12,086 nucleotides of DNA from CAZADH01 sp964483805 (GCA_964483805.1 CAZADH010000186.1:1-12086); one strand, 5' to 3'; counted from the first letter of the stretch, positions 1-7,192 are shown. The notes: generated by a model not told the origin, from the letters alone. Numbers and translations are program-made.

Positions 1-1725
1 GATGCCGTGCTCGCCCGCGCCCGGCGCGCCGAGACGCTGACCCAGTTCCTGACCGAGGGCGTTTCCGAAGAGCTGGCCCAGGTCGAGGCGCGCCTGCGCA
101 AACACCCACGCAACCGCTCGCTGCTGTTCCGGCAGGCGCATCTGCTCGACGAGCGAGGCGATCGTGACAAGGCGATTGCGACGATGGAAACATGCCTGAA
201 TCTGGGCGCCGTCACCCCGGAGATGCAACTGTTCTACGGGCAGTTGTTGCGCAGCGCAGGGCGACTCGATGATGCCGAAGCCACGTTTTGCGCCGCGCTC
301 GAGCTGAATCCGTTTTTCGGCAAAGCGCATTACCAACTCGGCTGCCTGTTCCGCGCCCAGAAACGCCTGGCCGAGGCAAAGGCGCAACTGCAGAAGTGCA
401 TTCAACTCGCTCCCGAAGACGCCTACGCCCATTATCAACTGGGCATGGTCTATCGCGACCTGGGCGAAGTTCGCTTCGCCGAACTCGAACTGAAACGAGC
501 CACCCAGTTGAACCCGCATGATTCATACGGATTCAGCCAACTTGCCCTGGTTCACAAGCAACAGGGCCAACTCGACGCCGCCATCCGGTCGTTCTCGCAG
601 GCCCTGAGTATCAAGCCCAACGACGCCTTCGTTCTCGAAAGACTGGCCGAGGTTCTCGTCACCAAAGGTGAACTCGAGCGGGCGGCCGGCCTCTATCAAG
701 AAGCCTTGTCACACCAGTTCCACCCCGAGCCGACCACGATGATGGCACTGGCCCGCGTCCTGATCGATGCCAAACAACCGCAACAGGTCGAGGCCATCCT
801 TACCGAGGTGGCCCGGGTCACCCCCGATGATGCCGAGCTGTTCTGGTTGCGTGGTAAATACGCGATATTGCAAAATGACCGCGACGCCGCCGTGCGCGAG
901 CTTCTCGGTTACGTGGCCCGCAAACCCGACAACTGGGAGGCCTGGGTCAGTCTCGGTCGCATCTACCAGGAACTGGCCATGGTCGACCAGGCGGTCGAGT
1001 CGTTCATCCGCGCGTCGACCAGCGCCCCCGATCAGGCCGGGATCTGGAACGCCATCGGGGTTCTCGAGGCCCAGCGCGGCCGCGACGAGGCGGCACTGAA
1101 GGCCTTTCGCCAGGCGTTGTCGTACGACTACACCGATGCCAAGATCCAGACCCATTACCGGGCCCTCTACAAGAAGGTCGAAGCGAGTTGCCAAGAGGTC
1201 ATCAAGCGCGCGCAGGCAACGCTGCAAGAAGATGCGGTCAACGAGATGGCCTACCTCGAGATCGGCCGGGCCCACGAAGCGCTCGAACAGCACAACGAAG
1301 CACTCGGCACCTATCAGCGCCTGCTCGCGGTCGATCATGGTTCGGTACCCGGGTTGATGGCGTATGCAAATCTGCTCGTCCGCCTCGGGCGCTTGCGCCT
1401 GGCGATGCGCTGTTACAAAGAGATCCTCAAACTGGTACCCAACCACCTCGATGCCTTGCTGGCGTCGGCGCGCGGCAAGATGAGTCTCGGTTTCGTCAAC
1501 GATGCTCTGCGCGACGCCCTCGCCGCCGAAAAGCTCGCGGCGCGGGATGCCCGGGTCCATTATCTGCTCGGAGGCATCTACTTCGCCAAAGGTATGGCAC
1601 CGCGGGCACTGAAGGAGTACGAGGCCGCGGCCCAGAGCCAGGGAGACCCCGAGGTCGTTCGTTGGAGCGAACTGATGCGTCGTCGCCTGCAGGCACAGAT
1701 CGCCGCCGGCAACGCCGCCGCCTGA
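1..1725 (+). CDS. Large TPR-repeat protein (5' end may be cut by window edge)
   Basis: The frame is open from the first base. A GTG at 7 could be a start, but no ribosome binding site fits in the 6 bases before it, so the gene probably begins upstream. The visible 572+ residues are almost entirely tetratricopeptide repeats, roughly residues 35-560. Units carry the usual pattern of a small residue at position 8, a Tyr/Phe near 11, an Ala at 20 and a Pro at 32 (for example around AHYQLGCLFRAQKRLAEAK and AHYQLGMVYRDLGEVRFAE). I see no enzymatic motif and no membrane segment in the visible part. TPR arrays are protein-protein scaffolds; the partner cannot be read from the sequence. The next gene, 27 bp downstream, is an exported TPR protein, so the two may belong to one envelope or secretion-related complex; that is inference. 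TPR assignment is firm, specific function unknown. Confidence 0.85.
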   Translation, partial: DAVLARARRAETLTQFLTEGVSEELAQVEARLRKHPRNRSLLFRQAHLLDERGDRDKAIATMETCLNLGAVTPEMQLFYGQLLRSAGRLDDAEATFCAALELNPFFGKAHYQLGCLFRAQKRLAEAKAQLQKCIQLAPEDAYAHYQLGMVYRDLGEVRFAELELKRATQLNPHDSYGFSQLALVHKQQGQLDAAIRSFSQALSIKPNDAFVLERLAEVLVTKGELERAAGLYQEALSHQFHPEPTTMMALARVLIDAKQPQQVEAILTEVARVTPDDAELFWLRGKYAILQNDRDAAVRELLGYVARKPDNWEAWVSLGRIYQELAMVDQAVESFIRASTSAPDQAGIWNAIGVLEAQRGRDEAALKAFRQALSYDYTDAKIQTHYRALYKKVEASCQEVIKRAQATLQEDAVNEMAYLEIGRAHEALEQHNEALGTYQRLLAVDHGSVPGLMAYANLLVRLGRLRLAMRCYKEILKLVPNHLDALLASARGKMSLGFVNDALRDALAAEKLAARDARVHYLLGGIYFAKGMAPRALKEYEAAAQSQGDPEVVRWSELMRRRLQAQIAAGNAAA

Positions 1726-1752
1726 AGCATTCGCCATGAAGGAGCCACTCTG

Positions 1753-3051
1753 ATGCGGCCAATCACGTGTTCACCAGCACATGTCGTGCGCCAGTGCCTG
1801 TCAGCACTGGGCCTCGCGCTTGCCCTCGTTGCCACCCCAATGGCGACGCCGGCGCAGAACCTGCAAACGCTGGCCGTTCCCGACACGACCGTGCAAGATC
1901 TGATGAACAGCGACAAAGCCCGGTCCCGCGCCGACACGTATTATCTGCTCGCACTCTCATACGCCCGCAAGGGCAATCAAGCCGAGGCCGACGCCGTCAT
2001 CGAACGCGGGCTCAAACTGGAGCGCGCGAACCCGCGTCTGCTGGGTCTGAAGGCGGCAATGGCCGCGCGCGCCGGTCGGATCAGCGAGGCCGTCGCCGGA
2101 TTCCGCCGCGTCTTGCAGATCACCCCCGACGACGAGTATGCGCGACGGTCGCTCGCCACGATCCAAGCTGAGATGAAAGCCGCGAACCAGACGATCCGGC
2201 CGCCCACGCCGTCGCGGGACGGCGTCGCCTTGATCTCACCGGCCGCCCTGTCGTCGGCCGGCGGCGGTGCGTCGGCCGGGTCGGCCGAGGGTGCGCCGAA
2301 GAGCGGGGGTAAAGCCGCCGGCAAGGGCAGCGGTGACGGATCGGGCGCCGGCAGTGGATCGGCGCCCGCAGGAGGGGCCGACGGTTCGGCATCTGCCCGC
2401 CAGCTCGATCTGAGCTACTTTTCCGACATGCGCACCAAGCAGCGGTGTTACTTTGTATTGACATCACTGAAGCGCGCCCGCGACGGTTTCATGAAAGCGC
2501 ATCCGAAGACCAAAGACGAAGTCCAGATCGAAGATCTGCTGCGCGAGAAGTTCCTGTCTTCACCGCCGCGGTGCCCGGAAAGCGGCGACTACAGTTGGCA
2601 GGGTGATGCCCCCAAGTGCTCGCGCCATGGCGAATTGAATGCGGTCGAGACCGAAGTCGTTACCCTGTTCAAAGAGTTCAATCAGGGACTGCAAGCCAAG
2701 TTGGGCCGCAACTACCCCGACGCGATCAAGGCGTTCACCCAGGTGACCACCCTCTATCCCCGCTGGTCGGAGGCCTACTACCAACTGGGCGATGCCCTCT
2801 TCCGCAGCGGCGACGACAAGGCCGCGGTCGAGCAACTCAAGCACTGCCTGAAGGTCGACCCGTCTCATCTCGACGCCCAGATGTTGTTGGCCAATCTATA
2901 TTACAAACAGGGCCTGCGCGATGTCGCCGTGCAACTGCTCACCAGCATCGAGCGGCGGGTTCCGGGGTCGGTCTACGCAGTCTCGGCCAAGAGCATTGCC
3001 GACGGCATTCGCGCCGGGCGCAACTACTACCAGTTGTTCCCGCCGCAGTGA
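1753..3051 (+). CDS. Exported TPR protein with internal pseudopilin-like Cys domain
   Basis: The start ATG has GAAGGAG 8 bases upstream. Residues 1-34 look like a Sec signal peptide (hydrophobic core about 16-27, cleavage after TPA at 34), so the protein probably acts in the periplasm or outside. Order of parts: two or so TPR units (about 55-145); a low-complexity Gly/Ser/Ala/Pro linker (about 160-210); a compact region at about 218-300; and further TPR units to the C terminus (about 300-432). The compact region has C232, then CPESGDYSW (274-282) and CSRHG (289-293). This Cys/Pro/Gly-Tyr/Cys-x-His-Gly pattern is seen in globular parts of type II secretion and type IV pilin-like proteins of several phyla. 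The hydrophobic pilin helix and prepilin cleavage site are absent, so it is not itself a pilin. TPR content and export are well supported; the pilin-like relation is recognised by pattern only. Confidence 0.85.
   Translation: MRPITCSPAHVVRQCLSALGLALALVATPMATPAQNLQTLAVPDTTVQDLMNSDKARSRADTYYLLALSYARKGNQAEADAVIERGLKLERANPRLLGLKAAMAARAGRISEAVAGFRRVLQITPDDEYARRSLATIQAEMKAANQTIRPPTPSRDGVALISPAALSSAGGGASAGSAEGAPKSGGKAAGKGSGDGSGAGSGSAPAGGADGSASARQLDLSYFSDMRTKQRCYFVLTSLKRARDGFMKAHPKTKDEVQIEDLLREKFLSSPPRCPESGDYSWQGDAPKCSRHGELNAVETEVVTLFKEFNQGLQAKLGRNYPDAIKAFTQVTTLYPRWSEAYYQLGDALFRSGDDKAAVEQLKHCLKVDPSHLDAQMLLANLYYKQGLRDVAVQLLTSIERRVPGSVYAVSAKSIADGIRAGRNYYQLFPPQ
2451..2463 (+). repeat. Copy 1 of AT-rich 13-mer CTTTGTATTGACA
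   Basis: This word inside the exported TPR gene recurs exactly, on the opposite strand, at 9972-9984. Its TTGTATT core occurs at four further places in the window. Whether it is a functional DNA motif is unproven. Confidence 0.3.
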
Positions 3052-3100
3052 TCGCGATGACATACACAGTATTTACCTGTCTGCGATCCCGGGTCCACGC

Positions 3101-3967
3101 ATGAGCACACCGATTCAACGCATCGGCCTGGTCAGCCACCCGAGCATCACCGGGTCACCCACCCTGCTCGAGTTCATCCGCGAGTGGGCCAATCAACACG
3201 GGGTCGAGTTGCTGCTCAGCGAAGAACTCGCCCAACAAGCAGGCTTGTCGAGCGAGGGCGTGACTCCGCAAACCATGGCGCGCTCGGCCGAGATGATCGT
3301 CGTGCTCGGTGGCGATGGCTCGATTCTGCGGGCCGTGCGGCGTTTTGCCCGCCATCGCCTGCCGGTTGCCGGCGTCAACCTGGGGCACCTGGGTTTTCTC
3401 ACCATGGGCGGGCGCGACGACACCTTCAAGGTGCTCGAGCGTCTGCGCACCGGCCAATACGATCTGGAAGAGCGGATGATGCTGCACGTGCGCGTGCGCC
3501 GCGATGGCCAGGAGGTCTATGCGGGCACGGGCCTCAACGATGTCGTCGTCATCAAGCAACCGGTGGCCCGGGTCATCGAAGTGGCCGTGGCCATCTCGGG
3601 CACGCCGATGAGCACCTTCAAGGGCGACGGCGTCGTGTTTGCATCGCCGACGGGTTCGACCGCCTATTCGCTGTCGGTCGGCGGCCCGATCGTGCCACCG
3701 TGGGTCCCACTCATGGCGCTGGCCCCGATTTCGAGCCACACCCTGGGCGTCCGCCCCGTCGTCGTGTCCGACCAGGAAGTCATTCAGGCCCGTCTCGGGC
3801 CGACCGCCGAGAACGTCAACCTCGTGCTCGACGGCCAGGAAGGCTTCGACCTCAACGAAGGCGATGAGATCGATGTCCTGCGGGCAATCGACGTAGCCCG
3901 CATTGTCGTGAACCGGCGGCGCAACTTCTTCAAGGTGCTCCGCCACAAGATGAAGTGGGGCGGCTGA
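3101..3967 (+). CDS. nadK: NAD kinase
   Basis: The 288-residue product phosphorylates NAD+ to NADP+ using ATP or polyphosphate, the only route to NADP in bacteria, and is cytosolic. Family signatures are clear: GGDGS at 70-74 (the GGDG nucleotide-binding loop, Ser in place of the commoner Thr), LNDVVV near 145-150 (the Asn-Asp that contacts substrate), GDGVVFASPTGSTAYS at 175-190, a PISSHTLGVRP stretch, and LDGQ near the C terminus. Length matches the usual 280-300. The frame is open upstream to 2921, but that would overlap the TPR gene; the ATG at 3101 gives a normal N terminus (RIGLVSHPS). No good Shine-Dalgarno precedes it. A 15-codon reading frame (3057-3104) ends in an ATGA overlap with this start, which could allow coupling. 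It lies 49 bp after the TPR gene and 26 bp before the HMA gene, probably in one operon. Confidence 0.97.
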   Translation: MSTPIQRIGLVSHPSITGSPTLLEFIREWANQHGVELLLSEELAQQAGLSSEGVTPQTMARSAEMIVVLGGDGSILRAVRRFARHRLPVAGVNLGHLGFLTMGGRDDTFKVLERLRTGQYDLEERMMLHVRVRRDGQEVYAGTGLNDVVVIKQPVARVIEVAVAISGTPMSTFKGDGVVFASPTGSTAYSLSVGGPIVPPWVPLMALAPISSHTLGVRPVVVSDQEVIQARLGPTAENVNLVLDGQEGFDLNEGDEIDVLRAIDVARIVVNRRRNFFKVLRHKMKWGG

Positions 3968-3993
3968 GTGCCGCTCATCGGAGGACAATAATC

Positions 3994-4194
3994 ATGAAGA
4001 TCGACTGGCTGGTTCCCGCCATGCACTGTCAGGGGTGCTCCCGCGCCATTGCCGAGGCATTGCTGCTCCTCGACGATCTGAGCGAGGTCGAGGTCGACCT
4101 CGAGAGCAAGCACGTGCGCTTCACCGCACCCGATCAGAGCGCGGTCGATCAGGCCCGGCGCGCCCTGACCCGGGCCGGTTATCCGCCGAACTGA
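3994..4194 (+). CDS. Small HMA-domain protein, putative copper/metal chaperone
   Basis: This 66-residue protein is a single heavy-metal-associated domain, the ferredoxin-like fold used by CopZ-type chaperones and by the N termini of P1B ATPases. The metal-binding MHCQGC motif is at residues 10-15 (Cys12, Cys15). The end AGYPPN matches the usual A-G-Y/F-x-x close of the domain. GGAGG at about 3980-3984 sits 9 bases before the ATG, which settles the start over an upstream in-frame ATG at 3955 inside nadK. The domain binds Cu(I) or other soft metals. Metal identity is not readable, and some such domains are degenerate partners without a known pump; no P-type ATPase gene is in the window. It is probably the last gene of the upstream operon, 26 bp after nadK. 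Confidence 0.87.
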   Translation: MKIDWLVPAMHCQGCSRAIAEALLLLDDLSEVEVDLESKHVRFTAPDQSAVDQARRALTRAGYPPN

Positions 4195-4252
4195 CCCGCA
4201 AACCGCTCCCAGGTGGGTGCCCCGCAGCAGGCCCCCTGCAACGACACTGCCC

Positions 4253-4288
4253 ACAGTCACGCCGCCGGCCCCGGCATCGGGTGACTGT
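4253..4288 (+). terminator. Stem-loop downstream of the HMA gene, possible weak terminator
   Basis: ACAGTCAC (4253-4260) pairs exactly with GTGACTGT (4281-4288), and a further CCG/CGG step can form inside after one bulged base. No T-tract follows (TTCGC), so it is not a classic intrinsic terminator. Its place 58 bp after the last gene of the left operon and before the promoter of the dedA-family gene fits a transcript 3' end or a Rho-assisted stop. Confidence 0.4.
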
Positions 4289-4407
4289 TCGCAGACCGTT
4301 GATCCAACGACGCCGCTCCAGGCCGCGCATCGCCCTCGAGCGGCGCGCTGTTCCTGGTGACCACAGGTTTCGTAAATCTTCGGCAAGACGCTCGCGAGGA
4401 TACTCGC

Positions 4408-4436
4408 TCGCCAAAGTTCACGGTCGCTGCTACAAT
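4408..4436 (+). promoter_or_regulatory. Putative sigma-70-type promoter of the dedA-family gene
   Basis: TCGCCA (4408-4413, 4 of 6 matches to TTGACA) is followed after exactly 17 bases by TACAAT (4431-4436, 5 of 6 to TATAAT). This would start transcription near 4443, about 20 bases before the ATG at 4463, with AAGGAG (4450-4455) inside the short leader. A perfect 5-bp inverted repeat GCGAG-GATA-CTCGC (4394-4407) lies immediately upstream of the -35. It is the best hexamer pair in the 268-bp spacer. Confidence 0.5.
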
Positions 4437-4462
4437 GCCCCATCTGCTGAAGGAGTCATTGC

Positions 4463-5059
4463 ATGGGCTGGCTAAAACGTCTCTACAACTGGGTGCTGTC
4501 ACTCGCCGAGCGTCCGCATGCTATGGTGGCGCTGTTCTGCATCGCTTTCGTCGAGTCGAGTTTCTTCCCGATCCCGCCCGATGTGCTGCTGATCGCCATG
4601 GCGCTGGCCAAGCCCGAAGCCGCATTGCGCCAAGCGACGGTCTGCACTTTGGGCTCGGTGGCGGGGGCCGCTCTCGGCTATGCGATCGGGGCTTTTGTCT
4701 GGACCCTGGTCGGCGACTATTTCTTCGCCTACGTCCCGGGTTTCACTCATGAAGTCTTCGAGAAAGTGTGCCGGTCGTATGAAGAAAATGCGTTGTTGAT
4801 TGTATTTACAGCCGCGTTCACGCCAATCCCCTACAAGGTGATCACCATCACGGCCGGAGTGTCCCACATCTCGTTCGTTCCCTTCATCCTCGTGTCGGTG
4901 GTCGGTCGTGGCGCCCGCTTCTTTCTGGTGGCCGGCCTGCTGCGCTGGTTCGGCGCACCGATGAAGGTCTTCATCGAGAAGTATTTCAACATCTTGACGT
5001 GCCTCGTCGTGTTCATCTACTTCTTCGCGTTCTACCTGCTGCCGAAGTTGTTCCGCTGA
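4463..5059 (+). CDS. DedA-family (YqaA-like, SNARE-associated Golgi type) inner-membrane protein
   Basis: The 198-residue, strongly hydrophobic protein belongs to the DedA/VTT superfamily, and its N terminus resembles the short YqaA branch. Visible hallmarks are ESSFFPIPPDVLL at 31-43 (acidic residue plus PxPP in a re-entrant region), FTPIPYK at 119-125 in the second re-entrant region, and GRGARF at 148-153 with the conserved arginines. Membrane segments lie at about 20-50, 60-85, 110-135, 138-162 and 175-195. Members are linked to undecaprenyl-phosphate or phospholipid flipping and to proton-motive-force homeostasis; the YqaA branch is poorly characterised, so substrate is unknown. AAGGAG sits 7 bases before the ATG. 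It appears to have its own promoter and stands alone between the nadK operon and a convergent gene. Confidence 0.92.
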   Translation: MGWLKRLYNWVLSLAERPHAMVALFCIAFVESSFFPIPPDVLLIAMALAKPEAALRQATVCTLGSVAGAALGYAIGAFVWTLVGDYFFAYVPGFTHEVFEKVCRSYEENALLIVFTAAFTPIPYKVITITAGVSHISFVPFILVSVVGRGARFFLVAGLLRWFGAPMKVFIEKYFNILTCLVVFIYFFAFYLLPKLFR

Positions 5060-5173
5060 TCGATTCGGCAGCGCAACCGGCCGACCTCATCATATCGCGG
5101 CCAGGCAGAGCGAACGCCGCCACGGCGCGAAGAGATCTCGGAAAGCGCGTCTGCGCGGGACCGTGTCGCGTTC

Positions 5174-6931
5174 TCAGCGAACCGCCGCCGGCTGGGGATC
5201 GAGCCAGAGGTCGCGGTAGGTAATCTGGCTGCTGCCCATCGGCGTCAAGACCAGGCCGTGCACGTACGGTTGGACGAGCAGTTGCGTGGTGTAGTGATAG
5301 ACAAAGACCCACGGCGCATCGTCGACGATGAGATGATCGGCAGCGCGATACAACTGGATACGCCGTTCGTGTATGGTCTCGGCCCGGGCCTGATCGAGCA
5401 GGGCGTCGACCTTGGCGTTGGTGTAACGCGCGGCGTTGCCCCGCTCGCCGATGTTCGAACTGTGGAACAACACATAGAGCAGATTGTCGGGATCGGGATA
5501 GTCGACGACCCACCCCATGCGAAAGAACGGAATCTCGCCCGCATCGACCGCGCGCATGTGGGCGTCGAACTCGACCTCTTTGTAGGTGCAGGTCACACCG
5601 ATGTCGCGCAGGTTGGCAATGATGAACTCGGAAGTGCGCGAATGCACCGGATCGCGATTGAACTGCAGGGTGATCGGCGGGAACCCCTTGCCTTCCGGGT
5701 ATCCGGCTTCGGCCAGCAACTGCCGGGCCCGTTGTACATTGTATTCATAGCCCTGCAACTCGGGGTTGAAGGCATCGATGCCGGGGGGCAACACGCCTTT
5801 GGCCTTCTTCGCCCGTCCGTTGAGAACGAGATCGATGATCGCGTCGCGATCGATGGCAAAGTTGATGGCCTGGCGAACCTTGACATTGTCGAACGGGGCC
5901 GACGCGGTATTGAAACCCAGGTAGTAGCACCCCCACCGGCTCTGATCGAGCATCAACGGCCCCAGCTTCGGGTCGTTCTTGACGTTGAGATACTCGGCCG
6001 CCGGCACCCCAACGTGATAGACCTCGTTCTTCTTGAACAAGACGAACGCCTCTTCCTCGCTCTTGGTGACGAGGAACTCAATACCCTCCAGATGCGGGCA
6101 GCCCTTGTAATACTTTGTATTTGCACGCAGGATCAGGCCGTCGCCTCGGTTGCCGGCCCAACTGAAAGCACCGGTGCCGACCGGCCGGCGCGAGAAGCTT
6201 GCCCCCAGCTTCTCGGCATCTTCACGTGGCACGATGAACGCGTTCGGGGTGGCCAGCAACGACAAGAACGGGGCAAACGGTTTTTCGAGGGTGATCGCGA
6301 TGGTGTGGGCGTCGATGACGCGCAACCCCACCACATCGGTCGCGGTTCCTTTGAAATACGCTTCGGCGCCGGCAATAACCCAGAAGAATTTCGCCCGACT
6401 CGAGGCAACTTTGGGGTCGAGGAGCCGCAAAAACGAATAACGAACATCGTCAGCCACGAGTGCCCGCCCTCCATTGGCCGTTGGTTCGTTATCGGGCCCG
6501 GTCGTCGCCTGAAAAAACACGCCACTGGCCAGATGAAAGGTGTATTCACGCTTGTCGGCGGAGACATCCCATGACCTGGCAAGCGCCGGGATCACGCGGG
6601 CGTGATCATCGAATTCGCACAGTCCGTCGAGCATCTGCCGCGCCACCTCATGCGAAAACGAATCACCGATCTCGCGCGGATCGAGCGTCAGGACCTTGTC
6701 GGAAAACGCCTTGCGATAAACGCCCCCGCGCACCGGCGCCGTTCCGGAGGCCAGTGTGGTCGGCGTCGCCGCTTTCCCCGGGCTGGGCGGCGTCGCCGCG
6801 CAGCCGAGCGCACCCAGGATAACGATCAGGCCGATGACGGCTCCCATCGCCGGCCACACCGACCTCGCCACGACAATGCGACCCATCAGACCAACCAGCG
6901 AAGAACGTGCAGGCAGCAGCATAGTGGACAT
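5174..6931 (-). CDS. Peptide/nickel-type ABC transporter substrate-binding lipoprotein (SBP family 5)
   Basis: The 585-residue product is an extracytoplasmic solute-binding protein of the DppA/OppA class (SBP_bac_5), which captures di- or oligopeptides or related solutes for an ABC importer. The start at 6931 follows a purine-rich GAGAGAG stretch. Residues 1-43 form a rather long lipoprotein signal with a hydrophobic run at 29-43 and lipobox ALGC (Cys44). Mature-domain landmarks are GGVYRKAFSDKVLTLDP near 60-80, GTGAFSW, VRQAINFAIDRDAI (the family's RxAxxxAIDR stretch), ARQLLAEAGYPEGKGFP, and the C-terminal GWVVDYPDPDN block. Length is slightly above the usual 500-560. The frame stays open to an ATG at 7159, but that would cross its own probable promoter and the rimP leader, so I reject it. 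No permease or ATPase gene is adjacent. Ligand cannot be assigned. Confidence 0.93.
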   Translation of the reverse strand: MSTMLLPARSSLVGLMGRIVVARSVWPAMGAVIGLIVILGALGCAATPPSPGKAATPTTLASGTAPVRGGVYRKAFSDKVLTLDPREIGDSFSHEVARQMLDGLCEFDDHARVIPALARSWDVSADKREYTFHLASGVFFQATTGPDNEPTANGGRALVADDVRYSFLRLLDPKVASSRAKFFWVIAGAEAYFKGTATDVVGLRVIDAHTIAITLEKPFAPFLSLLATPNAFIVPREDAEKLGASFSRRPVGTGAFSWAGNRGDGLILRANTKYYKGCPHLEGIEFLVTKSEEEAFVLFKKNEVYHVGVPAAEYLNVKNDPKLGPLMLDQSRWGCYYLGFNTASAPFDNVKVRQAINFAIDRDAIIDLVLNGRAKKAKGVLPPGIDAFNPELQGYEYNVQRARQLLAEAGYPEGKGFPPITLQFNRDPVHSRTSEFIIANLRDIGVTCTYKEVEFDAHMRAVDAGEIPFFRMGWVVDYPDPDNLLYVLFHSSNIGERGNAARYTNAKVDALLDQARAETIHERRIQLYRAADHLIVDDAPWVFVYHYTTQLLVQPYVHGLVLTPMGSSQITYRDLWLDPQPAAVR

Positions 6932-7001
6932 TGGCTCTCTCTCGCTTGGGATCTCGACATCAACCGCGGTCGCGGCAACCGACGCCCAGCGGCCGTGCTT
7001 G

Positions 7002-7030
7002 ATGCTAGCACGCCGGAATCTGCCAAACAA
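7002..7030 (-). promoter_or_regulatory. Putative extended -10 promoter of the substrate-binding lipoprotein gene
   Basis: Read on the minus strand, TTGTTT (7030-7025) and TAGCAT (7007-7002) are separated by 17 bases, and TGC directly precedes the -10, giving an extended -10 element. Transcription would start near 6995, leaving a leader of about 65 bases. A 6-bp inverted repeat, CGTGCT (6994-6999) with AGCACG (7007-7012), overlaps the -10 and could serve as an operator. The -35 is weak (3 of 6). Confidence 0.4.
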
Positions 7031-7090
7031 GCGCGATTCTGCACGCCACGGCCCGCCGAGCGCGCGGGACGGCAAGGATGCGCAACGTGG

Positions 7091-7119
7091 TTGCGCCGAC
7101 GGGCGCGAGGTGCTACCAT
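7091..7119 (+). promoter_or_regulatory. Putative extended -10 promoter of the rimP-nusA-infB operon
   Basis: TTGCGC (7091-7096) and TACCAT (7114-7119) are separated by exactly 17 bases, and TGC (7111-7113) directly precedes the -10, making an extended -10 promoter. Transcription would start near 7126, about 100 bases before the proposed GTG start of rimP, so all three leader hairpins would be transcribed. It is the only strong hexamer pair in the divergent region on this strand. Confidence 0.5.
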
Positions 7120-7130
7120 GTGAACTCACA

Positions 7131-7147
7131 CGGGGCTTCGGCCCCCG
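7131..7147 (+). promoter_or_regulatory. rimP leader hairpin 1 (UUCG tetraloop)
   Basis: GGGGC (7132-7136), the loop TTCG (7137-7140) and GCCCC (7141-7145) form a perfect 5-bp stem closed by the very stable C(UUCG)G tetraloop. It would lie within about ten bases of the predicted transcript 5' end. An A-run, not a T-run, follows, so it is not a terminator on this strand. A role in 5'-end stability or leader folding is inference. Confidence 0.5.
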
Positions 7148-7169
7148 CAAAAAATGCATGAATCAGGAG

Positions 7170-7192
7170 AAGAGTGGCCTCCGGTCACTCTT
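7170..7192 (+). promoter_or_regulatory. rimP leader hairpin 2, terminator-like / possible attenuator
   Basis: AAGAGTGGCC (7170-7179) pairs with GGTCACTCTT (7183-7192) across a 3-base loop. This gives a 10-bp stem with one G-U pair, starting with an A-run side and ending in TTT, like an intrinsic terminator with a short U-tract. Structured leaders ahead of rimP-nusA operons are known in other bacteria, where NusA can influence its own operon. The location between the predicted promoter and rimP suggests attenuation. Function here is inferred. Confidence 0.5.

Noticed and set aside
709..1737. 342-codon open frame on the minus strand opposite the first TPR gene
   Set aside because: The plus-strand frame shows regular TPR periodicity; the minus frame is its shadow.
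3155..3988. 277-codon open frame on the minus strand opposite nadK
   Set aside because: His/Asp/Ala-rich shadow translation with no motif; nadK on the plus strand is unmistakable.
4035..4475. Open frames crossing the HMA gene and the spacer before dedA (also 4357-4752)
   Set aside because: Arg/Pro-rich out-of-frame translations lacking a binding site and overlapping better-supported genes; the spacer holds no convincing gene.
5060..5173. Possible bidirectional terminator between the convergent dedA-family and binding-protein genes
   Set aside because: Only short GCGC and GAGATCTC palindromes are present, with no stable long stem and no T-tract on either strand.
5258..6574. 438-codon open frame on the plus strand inside the substrate-binding protein gene
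   Set aside because: It mirrors the codons of a clear SBP family 5 protein on the other strand, with low-complexity translated sequence and no family motif.
6932..7159. 76-residue N-terminal extension of the substrate-binding lipoprotein
   Set aside because: It would place the lipoprotein signal internally and run across the predicted promoters and rimP leader; the ATG at 6931 puts the signal at the N terminus.
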